A stretch of DNA of 64,000 bases from JBFMCC01 sp034435275 (GCA_034435275.1 DAOTXP010000149.1:16091-80090), one strand, 5' to 3'. Shown: positions 8,372 through 17,290, numbered from the stretch's first letter. The notes: generated from the letters alone by a model not told the origin. Numbers and translations: made by a program.

Positions 8372-8711
8372 AGAAGAGCCGTTTCCCGAATTGGAGATTC
8401 CTGCTTGTATTTGCCGCTAAAATCGCTATAATAATTGTGGGTGAATTGGATGTTGGGGCCGCCTTAATGGTTTGAGCCACAAAACAATTACTCCAAAGGT
8501 GGAGGCTGTGATCTGGTGACTTAATTGGTCGCTTGCCCTCTTCATTATTGCCTTATAACACAGGATCAGGGAAAGTCATCAGGGAGCCAAATAGCGAAAC
8601 CGGCCACATGGCCGGTTTGTGCGTTAAGCCGGAGAAAAGGAGGTCATTGGCCCAAACGTATGATATCGGACCAAAACAAAAATCACATTCTATCGCAAAG
8701 AGGAGACAAAC
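8372..8711 (+). other. 340-nt intergenic region with promoter and long structured leader
   Basis: TATAAT at about 8429-8434 is preceded at 16 nt by TTGTAT. Transcription from there would give a leader of roughly 270 nt before the ATG at 8712. The leader contains a 9-bp perfect hairpin AAACCGGCC-acat-GGCCGGTTT (about 8599-8620) and no T-run after it. A second CCGG-containing segment nearby could form an alternative pairing. A strong ribosome-binding site AAGAGGAGAC is at the end. I could not match the leader to any riboswitch consensus I know. Confidence 0.5.
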
Positions 8712-9293
8712 ATGAAAAAGATCGTTATCGCCCTGGTGGTGATTCTTGTCCTGGCGTTTACCACAGTCTCGGTGAGCGCCAAGCCGGGCAGTTGTGTGGG
8801 CATCCAGTCTGGTTTGCTGTTAGACAGCGCCGGGAATCCACTCGTCATGGGTTACGACCAGTTCGGCTACAACTACCAGGCGCACATGTTCAACGGGACC
8901 TACGACAGCGTGGACCGCAACCTGGACGGAAAATACTGGGGCTCAACCGGCGATTACGTGGATGACGTGCTCATCATGAAATGGTCGGACGACTGGCTCT
9001 CGAACCAAGACTGCAACGGCGACGGCAAGCTCGACCGCGGCACCGCTGGTATCAGCCTAGGTTGGGAAACGAACCACGTTATCGGTGACTACGATTCCGA
9101 TGGCAATGGCTCACAGGATGCTCACTACACCTACTTCGTCAAAATCGCGTGGGTCGGCCCGGGCGGCTCCTTGTGGGGCCAGTACGAAATCATCCAGGAG
9201 GTCTACAACGACCCGGTTGGCGGTTTCCACGGCCTGCAATACAAGATCGCTGCCCCCGGCTTCGGCCAGAACGACCACTGGACCGTGCCGTAA
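8712..9293 (+). CDS. Secreted protein with calcium-loop-like motifs, function unknown
   Basis: 193 residues. A signal peptide (cleavage near VSVSA-K, residue 24) is followed by an aromatic, Asp/Gly-rich mature domain. Two stretches resemble EF-hand/dockerin calcium loops: DCNGDGKLDRG (about residue 98) and DYDSDGNGSQD (about 126). There is no membrane anchor or lipobox, so it should be released or cell-wall associated. I do not recognise the family. The long leader upstream suggests post-transcriptional control. The stop directly abuts the stop of the convergent lipM-like gene. Confidence 0.75.
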   Translation: MKKIVIALVVILVLAFTTVSVSAKPGSCVGIQSGLLLDSAGNPLVMGYDQFGYNYQAHMFNGTYDSVDRNLDGKYWGSTGDYVDDVLIMKWSDDWLSNQDCNGDGKLDRGTAGISLGWETNHVIGDYDSDGNGSQDAHYTYFVKIAWVGPGGSLWGQYEIIQEVYNDPVGGFHGLQYKIAAPGFGQNDHWTVP

Positions 9294-10109
9294 TCACACC
9301 CTCTCCGTCCACGACGGATGAGCATACTTCTCGCGGACTAGTTCATCGGCCCGCGAGATTTCTTTTTTAGACAATTCCCCCGCTTCAAAGCGCAGGCCCA
9401 ATTCCGCTTCGAACGCGCGGACGAAGGCCTGGGCCGCCGTTTCCCAATCCACTGCGCGGCTCAGGGCGGATTCGACGGTGGCGGCGTGCGCGAGCAGGCG
9501 CGCCGCGGCATCTGCTCGCGCGGTTTCATCGGGAAAGACAAGCGCCTGGACGATGCGCGTCAGGTCGCCGGTCAGCGGCAGGGAGCCGTGCTGGAGCACA
9601 CCGTCCTTCCTGCGCGCCTGGGCCGAACCAATTAGCTTTTTGCCATTGACCGTGATCTCATACGTCGAAGGTACTTCAAAGCAGACGGGGTTGGACGTTT
9701 CAGAGAGCAGGCCCGGAGCATGTTCTTTCATCTCGACCGGCATTTCCAGCGATTGCACCGCGGCCAACAGGGCTTTGGCGAGACGGTTGTAACTCTCGAG
9801 TACACTGCCCGCCAGGTGCGGCTCGTCGGCTGGACCGGTGACGGAGTAGGTCAATTCATCAGTATGCAGGATGGCTCGGCCGCCGGTCGGGCGGCGGACG
9901 ACTTCCCAGCCGCGTTCGGCGAGGCGCGGCACATCTACGTCCGCGAAGGGCTGGGCGTATCCAAGAGAGAGGCAGGGCGGGGTCCACGCGTACAACCGCA
10001 GGGTCGGAAGGGATTCGCCGCGTCCTGCGGATTCGAGCAGGGCCTCGTCCAGGGCCATGTTCCATGCGCCGCGCGCGGGAGGGTTGAGGAGGAGTCGCCA
10101 AGTGGTCAT
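9294..10109 (-). CDS. lipM: LipM-like octanoyltransferase (lipoate/biotin ligase fold)
   Basis: 271 residues from ATG 10109. Family motifs are WNMALDEALL (about 16), RRPTGGRAILH (about 69-80) and GKKLIGSAQARRKDGVLQHGS (about 154-174). The segment PVCFEVPSTYE carries a Cys at the place where LipM enzymes have their catalytic Cys. This favours octanoyl transfer from acyl-carrier protein to a lipoyl domain over an ATP-dependent ligase (LplA). Substrate proteins would be GcvH or lipoyl-dependent dehydrogenases, none of which are in the window. TACAAT 8 nt before the ATG and the lack of a ribosome-binding site indicate a leaderless mRNA. Confidence 0.8.
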   Translation of the reverse strand: MTTWRLLLNPPARGAWNMALDEALLESAGRGESLPTLRLYAWTPPCLSLGYAQPFADVDVPRLAERGWEVVRRPTGGRAILHTDELTYSVTGPADEPHLAGSVLESYNRLAKALLAAVQSLEMPVEMKEHAPGLLSETSNPVCFEVPSTYEITVNGKKLIGSAQARRKDGVLQHGSLPLTGDLTRIVQALVFPDETARADAAARLLAHAATVESALSRAVDWETAAQAFVRAFEAELGLRFEAGELSKKEISRADELVREKYAHPSWTERV

Positions 10110-10117
10110 ACGGCGAT

Positions 10118-10123
10118 ATTGTA
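10118..10123 (-). promoter_or_regulatory. -10 element of a leaderless promoter (lipM-like gene)
   Basis: Minus-strand TACAAT lies 8 nt before the ATG at 10109. There is no ribosome-binding site in the gap and no good -35. Confidence 0.5.
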
Positions 10124-10269
10124 CCCAATAACCAAACAGGAATTTTGTCACTTGCCACGGATGTCCCGATTGCCTTATAGTGTAACTGCAACGGAAAGCG
10201 AGTCATATCAAACTGGCGGGGGCGCGCAGATTGTATGGTGGATGGCGAGGGACATCCGGGAGGGCCGAC

Positions 10270-12111
10270 ATGGCTGAAGGATTCAAAACCTGTGCCGCCT
10301 GCGGGGAACTTAATCCGTCGAGCAATCAATACTGTGGAAGATGCGGGGAAAAACTAATCGAGTCGCCTGAAATCGGAACAGAGCCTCATGCCGAAGGCGC
10401 TAAATCCTCTCATCTAGGCGCGGCCCTGCTAAATCTGTCGGGCCTGGGGTTGGGCTATCTGTTGCTGAAGCGCTGGCTGCGTTGGTCGTTTCATTTTACC
10501 GTCTCCATCCTGCTGGTCGTGACGGCATATCGGTCGCAGGCGTCCCGTTCGCCTGTGTTCTGGCTCGTTGTTTTCTGTCTGTGGCTGGGCTGGATGGCAT
10601 TGGACGGCTGGCGTCAATCTCGAAAAATCGCGGCGGGATCCCCACCCACCCTGACGACCCGCTTCCGCCTCATCTTCGGGGTTGCGGTCTTGCTGCTCGT
10701 TGCGGATGGGCTGGCAATTTTTGGCTACTCGGCCCTGGGGGATCGGGAATTCTTGAAGGGATTAGCTGCCTATGAAAGCGGAAATTGTTTTCTTGCCATG
10801 CAATCTTTCGAACGTGTGACCTCGGTTTACGAATTGACCTTGAGTTCCGATATTGCCGAGGCGGATGCAAAATTCGAGGAGTGCAGTCTGGTCGTTTTTG
10901 CAGAGAATGCGCGTGAACGGCGCGAGTATGCCGATGCGATCGTTTCCTGCGAGACGTACTTTCGCCTCTATCCCGAAAGCCCTCTGGTTCCTGCTCTGCG
11001 CGAGGACACTGCCGAGATCTATCACGAATGGGCTGTGCAATTGAGCGAGAGCGGCGACTTCCAGTCCGCTGTGGATAAGTATCAGGCCCTTCTCGGGAGT
11101 TATCCGGAGACGCTGATGGGAGAACAGGCTAGGAACCTGGCGGCAGGTACGTACGTCCAATGGGCACGGCAATTGCAGGGAAAAAGGAAATACGCCGAAG
11201 CGATACAGAAATACGAGATTGTTCTCTCCCAATACAAGGACACACCCGCAAAATCTGATGCGGAAGAATTGTTACCGGGGGCGTGCTGGGAGTGGGCCGA
11301 ATCCCTGCGGCGGCAAAACAAACTGGTCGAGGCGCTGACCGAGTATCAAATGATCATGGATCGCTTCCCGGGAACTCCGTATGCCGCCGACTCTGCCGGG
11401 GTGTTCTCAATGTACTACACAGCGGCAACCCAGGATGAAAATTCAGGTTACGTTTGCGACGCCGTACCAACGCTAGAGGCCTTTATCGAAGTCGGCGGGA
11501 TGTATTCCAACGAGGCGGAAACCTCACTGCCCCAGGCGCTTTATGATTGTGGAGTGGAAAAGCACGCACAAGGCGACTTTTCGGAGGCGGCAAACCTTTA
11601 TAGGCAAGTCAGATTCACATCGTCCAATACCGAACTGGCAGAGAGCGCGCGGGTCGCCCTGGAGGCAGTGGACGCGGATCAGCGCTGCTTTGAATTTAAC
11701 GGTCCAAAAACAGAGGTCGGTCCGTTTACGTCACAGGATTACACCCTCTCCGACACTGCAACCATTGAGATCGCCAACGATGCAAAAGACAGCATCGAGG
11801 TCCTGTTTTGCGCGGGAAACCCTGATTCGCGATCCATGAGGGTTGGCGGATGCCCATCCTGCGAACCGTATTATTCGACCCCTTCAAGTCCCCGCGAGAC
11901 GGCGCCGTCCGCCAAAATTCAGTTGGTCCCCGGCTATTACGAGGTGCTGGTGCTTTGCACCTCCTGTCCCTCCCCCCTCACGCATGAGGCACTGCATTGG
12001 GAATGGTATGTAAGCGAGGGAGAGGAATACTCCATCTTTCACTACAAAATGATGCAGACATCCTTCCCAATTCCGGCCTTTCCCGTTATTCCAACACCGA
12101 GCTGGCCATAG
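10270..12111 (+). CDS. Zinc-ribbon, polytopic, TPR-repeat protein
   Basis: 613 residues from ATG 10270. The N-terminal zinc ribbon is CAACGELNPSSNQYCGRCG (two Cys pairs, residues 8-26). Three or four hydrophobic helices lie between about residues 45 and 160. A long series of tetratricopeptide-like helical repeats (about 165-460) has alternating WA..L..../Y.EAI..Y motifs and resembles BamD/YbgF-type TPRs. The Cys-rich C-terminal domain (GGCPSCEPYY, CTSCPSP) looks beta-rich. It is likely a membrane scaffold for protein-protein contacts. The lipoprotein gene 36 nt downstream is probably co-transcribed. I do not recognise a named family. Confidence 0.75.
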   Translation: MAEGFKTCAACGELNPSSNQYCGRCGEKLIESPEIGTEPHAEGAKSSHLGAALLNLSGLGLGYLLLKRWLRWSFHFTVSILLVVTAYRSQASRSPVFWLVVFCLWLGWMALDGWRQSRKIAAGSPPTLTTRFRLIFGVAVLLLVADGLAIFGYSALGDREFLKGLAAYESGNCFLAMQSFERVTSVYELTLSSDIAEADAKFEECSLVVFAENARERREYADAIVSCETYFRLYPESPLVPALREDTAEIYHEWAVQLSESGDFQSAVDKYQALLGSYPETLMGEQARNLAAGTYVQWARQLQGKRKYAEAIQKYEIVLSQYKDTPAKSDAEELLPGACWEWAESLRRQNKLVEALTEYQMIMDRFPGTPYAADSAGVFSMYYTAATQDENSGYVCDAVPTLEAFIEVGGMYSNEAETSLPQALYDCGVEKHAQGDFSEAANLYRQVRFTSSNTELAESARVALEAVDADQRCFEFNGPKTEVGPFTSQDYTLSDTATIEIANDAKDSIEVLFCAGNPDSRSMRVGGCPSCEPYYSTPSSPRETAPSAKIQLVPGYYEVLVLCTSCPSPLTHEALHWEWYVSEGEEYSIFHYKMMQTSFPIPAFPVIPTPSWP

Positions 12112-12147
12112 TGGGTAAAGCCGCATATCGCGTAAGGAAGGAATGCC

Positions 12148-12783
12148 ATGAGAGCAGGTATCTTTTTTCTGGGCGGCTTGTTGCTGCTAAATCTGACCGC
12201 CTGTAACACAGCGCCGGAAGATGTGAATATCAAGGCGGAACGAGTTGCGGCGACCATTCTCGCCGCTCAGGCGGCACAATATCCAAGTTCCACCCTCCCG
12301 CCACATACCGCCGCGCCTTCTCCGACTCGGAGGCCCACTTCCACGCCTCTTCCGCCTTCGTCAACGCCAGAGCCGACCCGCTGTTCCGGGATTTTGATAA
12401 CGGAAAGGAAAACCTCGGAAGGAATTTATCTTTTGGTGTTTCGATGTTCAGACGATCTAAAATATGAACTGGGACCGCTTGCCCAGGGAGCGTATGCGGT
12501 CGGCCCTAACGAGGAATTCCTTGTGTATTGCTCTATAGACGGTTCCGTCTATGCCGCAAAGATCGGAAGCCCCAAGTTGATATTCCTGGAGAGCATCAAA
12601 AAGGAACTCAATCCCGTTCTCTTGAACCAGGCCAGGGAACCCGCACTTGGGCTTTCATTCGTCGGCGATTATCCGTATACGGTGGAGATTTACGTGTGCC
12701 CGTACGGCAGTTGTCCCTCATACTTCACTGAGACAGCGATCAAAGTGGCAGGTGTCCGCATCCCGTTGAATATCTCGCATTAG
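12148..12783 (+). CDS. Lipoprotein of unknown function
   Basis: 211 residues. The signal peptide ends in lipobox LTAC (Cys about residue 19). A Pro/Ser/Thr-rich linker (about 45-75) leads to a C-terminal domain of about 130 residues with several Cys. No known family is recognised. The ribosome-binding site AAGGAAGG lies upstream, and the gene follows the TPR protein with a 36-nt gap. The extracytoplasmic location agrees with the membrane location of its neighbour. Confidence 0.7.
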   Translation: MRAGIFFLGGLLLLNLTACNTAPEDVNIKAERVAATILAAQAAQYPSSTLPPHTAAPSPTRRPTSTPLPPSSTPEPTRCSGILITERKTSEGIYLLVFRCSDDLKYELGPLAQGAYAVGPNEEFLVYCSIDGSVYAAKIGSPKLIFLESIKKELNPVLLNQAREPALGLSFVGDYPYTVEIYVCPYGSCPSYFTETAIKVAGVRIPLNISH

Positions 12784-12873
12784 CGTTCACCCAGCCAACG
12801 AACGGACCGATGGTGCGAAACATCACTGGGAGAGACACTCTCGATTGGAGAAATCGCCGGTCAAATGCGGCCG

Positions 12874-13725
12874 TTAATCGTCTTTTTCCTCGATGAACTG
12901 CCGTGCGGCCTCTTCGGGCGGCTGTAACTCCTGGCCTTGCTGTTCGGCCAGATAATGCTGGTGGTCGAGAATCCAAAGATACAGATCGCCCTCGGTCTTG
13001 CCGGGGAATTCCTTGAGGATTTTACTCCTGCGAATCACCTTGATAATGGGGAGGTAGACCGTATCGTACCAGTGCACGACGGCCTCTTCCTCCGAAATGT
13101 CGCGCTTTAAATCCAGCCCCATGAAATAGCGATGGACGGCGATGTGTTCCAGCATACGGTCGAAGCCATCGGGGATGGTGAGTTTGATGTTGGCATCCTT
13201 CCGCAGACGGTCGAGGGAAGTGCGATCCAGGAAGTGGACCTTTTCACCCAAAATCTCGAGGTCTTCCGGCTTGATGTCGGGCGTGATGTTGACGCGTGTG
13301 GCGCATTCGCGCACCTCGGCGTCGATGAATTCCTGTCCCTGCTCGCGGGCCACCGAGACGCGATGGTGGCCATCCACGACGAAATAGACCTGTCCGACCT
13401 TGTACAAAACGACGGGCGGCAGGCTGATATCCTGATAGAAGGCGCGGCTGATGCGCTGCCAGCGCCCGGCGGTTTCGTCCTGCGTGGGCAGGAAGGCGCG
13501 GTCAAACTCGTGGTAACGGTTGAGACTGCCGACAATCTGGTCCAGCCGGACGGTCTTCACGCCGCGATAGATCGGGCCGCCGATGCGCAGGATTTCCTTC
13601 ACTTCGTCATAGGAAAGCAGGCTGTTGGGCTGTCCCGAGATCACCGACCAGACGCTGTTCAGGAAGGCCTTGAAGCGTGCCCGGCCATAGTCGGCGCGGG
13701 CGCGCGAGGAAAGTTCGTCACTCAT
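12874..13725 (-). CDS. ParB/Srx-fold nuclease-domain-like protein
   Basis: 283 residues. A ParB-like N-terminal-type core (about residues 55-135) has LPPVVLYKVGQVYFVVDGHHR followed by SVAREQG, the signature of the ParB/sulfiredoxin fold. There is no helix-turn-helix or CTP-binding C-terminus of a true chromosome-partitioning ParB. The C-terminal part (about 160-283) is helical and of unknown role. The start overlaps the stop of the metallophosphoesterase gene by 8 nt, so the two are translationally coupled and probably work together. Confidence 0.7.
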   Translation of the reverse strand: MSDELSSRARADYGRARFKAFLNSVWSVISGQPNSLLSYDEVKEILRIGGPIYRGVKTVRLDQIVGSLNRYHEFDRAFLPTQDETAGRWQRISRAFYQDISLPPVVLYKVGQVYFVVDGHHRVSVAREQGQEFIDAEVRECATRVNITPDIKPEDLEILGEKVHFLDRTSLDRLRKDANIKLTIPDGFDRMLEHIAVHRYFMGLDLKRDISEEEAVVHWYDTVYLPIIKVIRRSKILKEFPGKTEGDLYLWILDHQHYLAEQQGQELQPPEEAARQFIEEKDD

Positions 13726-14356
13726 TCGTTGTCTCGATCACTCTATAAGGGTAAATATTGATGATCTTCGTGGAATGCAACATAGTCTCAGACTGTACAA
13801 GATTGCGTTTGTGGAAATGGATGTGCCCGTGAAGATGATAGCGGGGCCGCGCCAGGCGGATCAGCCAGTTGAGTGCGCGCAGTCCCTGATGCGCACGGGA
13901 ATCTTCATCGTGAATCCCATGTGGCGGTGAGTGGCTGATGAGGATATCCAAGGCGCGGCCATAACGCAATCGATTCAGTAGCAGAAAGGGTAACAGGCGG
14001 AATGCCCTCCAATACGCCTCCTCCTGCGTGTACTGGTTGACACCGTCGGGCCGATAGCGGATACTACCACCCAGCCCGGCCAGAAGCAGGCCGCGGCGGG
14101 TCAGAACCCTTCCATCGATATTTTCACAGCCTTCGGCTTGCGCAGCAACGGACCGCGGGTCATAAGCCGGATCATGGTTGCCGGGCACGTAACAAAGCGG
14201 TGCGCCGATCACGGTGACGAGGTATTCCAGATATGTGTAAGGCAGGTCTCCACAGGCAAGAATCAGTCCTACATCCGAGAAATGACCGCCGGAAGCCAGA
14301 GAGTAGAGGCGGTCCACCACCTCGTCAGTTACCGCCAGAATTTTCATCGGTTCCAT
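13718..14356 (-). CDS. Calcineurin-like metallophosphoesterase
   Basis: 212 residues from ATG 14356 (ATG 14347 is an alternative). Metal-site motifs are AVTDEV (a variant of the usual D-x-H in block I), CGDLPY, GNHD (VPGNHDPAY), HSPPHG and GHIHFH. The variant first motif (D-E instead of D-x-H) is worth noting. The remainder of the fold is intact. The protein is cytoplasmic, and the substrate could be a nucleotide, phosphoprotein or nucleic-acid end. The gene overlaps the ParB-like gene by 8 nt and is divergent from the kinase operon. Confidence 0.82.
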   Translation of the reverse strand: MEPMKILAVTDEVVDRLYSLASGGHFSDVGLILACGDLPYTYLEYLVTVIGAPLCYVPGNHDPAYDPRSVAAQAEGCENIDGRVLTRRGLLLAGLGGSIRYRPDGVNQYTQEEAYWRAFRLLPFLLLNRLRYGRALDILISHSPPHGIHDEDSRAHQGLRALNWLIRLARPRYHLHGHIHFHKRNLVQSETMLHSTKIINIYPYRVIETTNE

Positions 14357-14424
14357 TGTCCCGCGAAACGGTTTTTCGGGCAAGGGGGCTTGCAAGAGTG
14401 TAGTTAATGGGACTTGCGAGGTAG

Positions 14425-14453
14425 TTGCCAATCCAGCCAGTGCACAATATAAT
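14425..14453 (+). promoter_or_regulatory. Sigma-70-type promoter of the kinase/phosphatase operon
   Basis: TTGCCA, 17-nt spacer, TATAAT (14448-14453). The transcript would begin near 14460, about 24 nt before the TTG start at 14484, with GGAG at 14470-14473. Confidence 0.7.
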
Positions 14454-14483
14454 TCATTAATAATCTGACGGAGCAGTTATTTT

Positions 14484-16361
14484 TTGAATACACATCCCCT
14501 CACTGAACCCCTTGGGGACGGAAGGGATACAACCCCACGTCGCCAGTTGCAGGCCGGGACAACCCTTGTTGAACGCTATCACATTCAGGAAGTGATCGGC
14601 GTTGGCGGCATGGGCTCGGTATACCGCGCGCGCGATCTGCATTTCCCAAACGTGGTCAAGCTGGTGGCCGTCAAGGAGATGATCAACATGGCGCCCGACG
14701 CGTTAGTGCGCCAGACCATCGTCCAGAATTTCGAACGCGAGGCCAACTTGCTGGCAACGCTAAATCATCCCTCCATCCCTCGCATTTATGATTATTTCTC
14801 GCAGGATGACCGCTCTTATCTCGTGCTGGAATTCATCCACGGCAAGGACTTGGAAGCCATCATTGGCGATACAGACGGCTTCCTGCTGGAGGAGCAGGTG
14901 CTCACCTGGGGCATTCAGCTGTGCGACGTGCTCAGCTACCTGCACGGCCATAAGCCCGACCCGATCATCTTCCGCGATATGAAACCGTCCAATGTGATGA
15001 TCAACCACAACGGTGACGTGATTCTCGTGGATTTCGGAATCGCCAAGACCTTCCAGACCGGCATCAAGGGAACGATGATCGGTACGGAGGGTTATTCCCC
15101 GCCCGAACAGTATCGCGGCGAAGCGACCCAGTTGGCGGACATCTACGCCTTGGGCGCCACTCTGCATCACGCCCTGACGCGCCGCGACCCGCGCCTCGAG
15201 CCGCCATTCTCGTTCGCCGAGCGCCCGGTGCGCAAGATCAATCCGAACGTCTCCCCGGAAATGGAGGCGGTCATCAACACCTCGCTGCAATACAACCCGG
15301 AGGACCGCTTCCCTGGGGCAAGCGAGATGAAGGAAGCCCTGCTTTCCGCGGGGCGCAAGACCGGCATGCTCTCACGCTTGCCGACCTCCAGCCTGCAGGC
15401 CTCCACCATTAAGCCATTGTGGTCCTTCCAGTGCGAGGATGAGATTCGCGGTACGCCCGCTTATTACCAGAATTCCATTCTGGTCGGCTCCTACGACAAC
15501 AACCTGTATTCCCTCAGCGCCGCCGACGGAAAATTCCAGTGGAAGTACGCCGCCGACGGCGGAATCGTCACCCGCCCGGCGGTTTTCGAGGGCAACATCT
15601 ACGTCGGCTCGGAGGACAAGCGCCTGCACGTGGTCAGCCAGCGTTCCGGCAAGGTGGTCTGGACCTACTATTCGGACGGTCCGGTGCGTTCCTCGCCGCG
15701 CATCGCCGAGGGACACATCTTCTTCGGCTCGGATGACCATTATCTGCATGCGGTCAACCTGAATACCGGCCGGGCGGCCTGGCGATTCGAATCAGCCGGG
15801 CCGGTGCGCTCCTCACCCTTTGTGGGCAACGAATTGGTCTATTTCGGTTGTGAAAGCGGAGACTTCTACTGTGTGGATTTTCGCGGCGTTCTCAAATGGC
15901 GCTTCTCTGCCAAACGCGCCGTCACATCCTCCCCTGTCGTTATCGGACAGGCGCTCTATTTCTCGTCCATGGATGGGACGCTCTACGCGCTCGACAGTCG
16001 CAACGGCTGGATCATCTGGCGTTTCCGGCTGGGCAAAGGCTCGATTGTTTCCCCCGCCGTGGCTGAGGGGATGGTCTATACCGGCGCGGCGGATGGATTC
16101 CTTTACGGTGTGGAGGCCCAGACGGCCAAGGAAGTCTGGCGTTTCCGCACCGAGCACCAGGTCAGCGGCTCGCCGGTCGTTTACAAGGATTCCCTCTACT
16201 GCGGTTCGGTGGATGGCACGCTTTACTGTCTGGAAGCCAGAACCGGCCGCCTGCGCTGGAAATTTGCCACCAAAGGCCCCATCACCGGCACGCCTTTGGT
16301 GTATGATGATATTGTCTACATCGGCTCCACCGACCATTCCGTGTACGCCCTTCTCGCCTGA
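14484..16361 (+). CDS. Soluble Ser/Thr protein kinase with C-terminal eight-bladed PQQ-like propeller
   Basis: 625 residues; TTG start supported by promoter and GGAG upstream. The kinase domain spans about residues 27-290: glycine loop GVGGMGSVYRA, catalytic Lys in VAVKE, catalytic loop FRDMKPSNVM (Phe replaces the usual His of HRD), DFG in LVDFGIAK, and SPPEQ in the P+1 region. From about 305 on there are eight repeats of about 38-40 residues with the pattern SSPvv...lyfGs.dg.lyald..tG...W.f, a PQQ/YVTN-type propeller closed by the N-terminal strand LWSFQ. No membrane helix separates the two parts, so both appear cytoplasmic. It heads an operon with a PP2C phosphatase and an FHA protein. Confidence 0.9.
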   Translation: MNTHPLTEPLGDGRDTTPRRQLQAGTTLVERYHIQEVIGVGGMGSVYRARDLHFPNVVKLVAVKEMINMAPDALVRQTIVQNFEREANLLATLNHPSIPRIYDYFSQDDRSYLVLEFIHGKDLEAIIGDTDGFLLEEQVLTWGIQLCDVLSYLHGHKPDPIIFRDMKPSNVMINHNGDVILVDFGIAKTFQTGIKGTMIGTEGYSPPEQYRGEATQLADIYALGATLHHALTRRDPRLEPPFSFAERPVRKINPNVSPEMEAVINTSLQYNPEDRFPGASEMKEALLSAGRKTGMLSRLPTSSLQASTIKPLWSFQCEDEIRGTPAYYQNSILVGSYDNNLYSLSAADGKFQWKYAADGGIVTRPAVFEGNIYVGSEDKRLHVVSQRSGKVVWTYYSDGPVRSSPRIAEGHIFFGSDDHYLHAVNLNTGRAAWRFESAGPVRSSPFVGNELVYFGCESGDFYCVDFRGVLKWRFSAKRAVTSSPVVIGQALYFSSMDGTLYALDSRNGWIIWRFRLGKGSIVSPAVAEGMVYTGAADGFLYGVEAQTAKEVWRFRTEHQVSGSPVVYKDSLYCGSVDGTLYCLEARTGRLRWKFATKGPITGTPLVYDDIVYIGSTDHSVYALLA

Positions 16362-16375
16362 CCAAGGAGATTGCA

Positions 16376-17281
16376 GTGCCTGATTTTTTCCGCAAGTTGT
16401 TTCGCAAATTGTTTGGCGCAGAGCCAGCGACAGATAACGTGACCACCGCACCTCTTTCAGAGAAACAGGTTGAGGCGATCGTCCACGGCCAAAACATCCG
16501 TTACGAATTACAGCAATTGGTCTCGGGTACGGGGCAATCGGTGGGGAAGCAGCGCGAGTTGAACGAGGACAGCCTGCTTGCCATTACGGCCACTCTGGCA
16601 GGCCATAACAGCAATATTCCCTTCGGCTTGTACGTGGTGGCGGACGGCATGGGCGGGCATCAATACGGCGAAGTCGCCAGCAACGCCGCAGTCCGTACCG
16701 TGGCGGGACATGTGATGAAAAAGTTCCATCCCTATCTCTTCAACCTGAAATCCGAACCGCTGGACGAGTCGCTTCAGGAGATCATGCTGACAGCCGTCAA
16801 CGAATCCCAGCGCATCATCCAGCGCGAGGCGCCCGGCTCGGGCACCACCCTCACCGCCGCCCTCGTGCTCGGACAGCAGGTTACCATTGCACACGTGGGA
16901 GACAGCCGCGCCTACATGATCTACGGCGATGGACGCATCGAACCGATCACGCGCGACCATTCGCTGGTCAAGCGCCTCGAGGAACTGGGACACATCACCC
17001 CGAGCGAAGCCGCCAACTATCCGCACAAAAACGTACTCTACCGCGCCTTGGGGCAGGGCGAACTGCTCGAACCAGACATATTTACAATTCCATTTCCCAC
17101 TGCCGCCACGCTCATGTTATGCAGTGATGGACTATGGGGTGTGCTTGCCGAGCCGGATATTCAGCATGCCGTCCTGGAATCCCCCAACCTGCAACGCGCC
17201 TGCCAGAACCTGGTCACGGCCGCCAACGTTGCAGGCGGGCCGGACAATATCAGCGTGATTCTGGTACAGTTAATCGGGTAG
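16376..17281 (+). CDS. PP2C-family Ser/Thr protein phosphatase
   Basis: 301 residues from GTG 16376 with ribosome-binding site AAGGAG. A roughly 60-residue N-terminal extension precedes the PPM/PP2C domain. Motifs are QRELNEDS (about 60), VVADGMGGH (about 85), GSGTT, HVGDSRAYMI (about 174), CSDGLWG (about 248) and GGPDNISVILV at the end. These supply the Asp residues for the two-metal site. It should reverse phosphorylation by the kinase encoded 14 nt upstream. It is a cytoplasmic protein without membrane segments. Confidence 0.93.
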   Translation: MPDFFRKLFRKLFGAEPATDNVTTAPLSEKQVEAIVHGQNIRYELQQLVSGTGQSVGKQRELNEDSLLAITATLAGHNSNIPFGLYVVADGMGGHQYGEVASNAAVRTVAGHVMKKFHPYLFNLKSEPLDESLQEIMLTAVNESQRIIQREAPGSGTTLTAALVLGQQVTIAHVGDSRAYMIYGDGRIEPITRDHSLVKRLEELGHITPSEAANYPHKNVLYRALGQGELLEPDIFTIPFPTAATLMLCSDGLWGVLAEPDIQHAVLESPNLQRACQNLVTAANVAGGPDNISVILVQLIG

Positions 17282-17290
17282 AAAGGCAAT

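Noticed and set aside
8560..8660. Possible c-di-GMP-I riboswitch
   Set aside because: The GGACGCAAAGCC core of that class is missing; only a generic hairpin and a short A-rich piece are similar.
12784..12873. Terminator between the converging lipoprotein and ParB-like genes
   Set aside because: No hairpin with a T-run could be found in this 90-nt gap.
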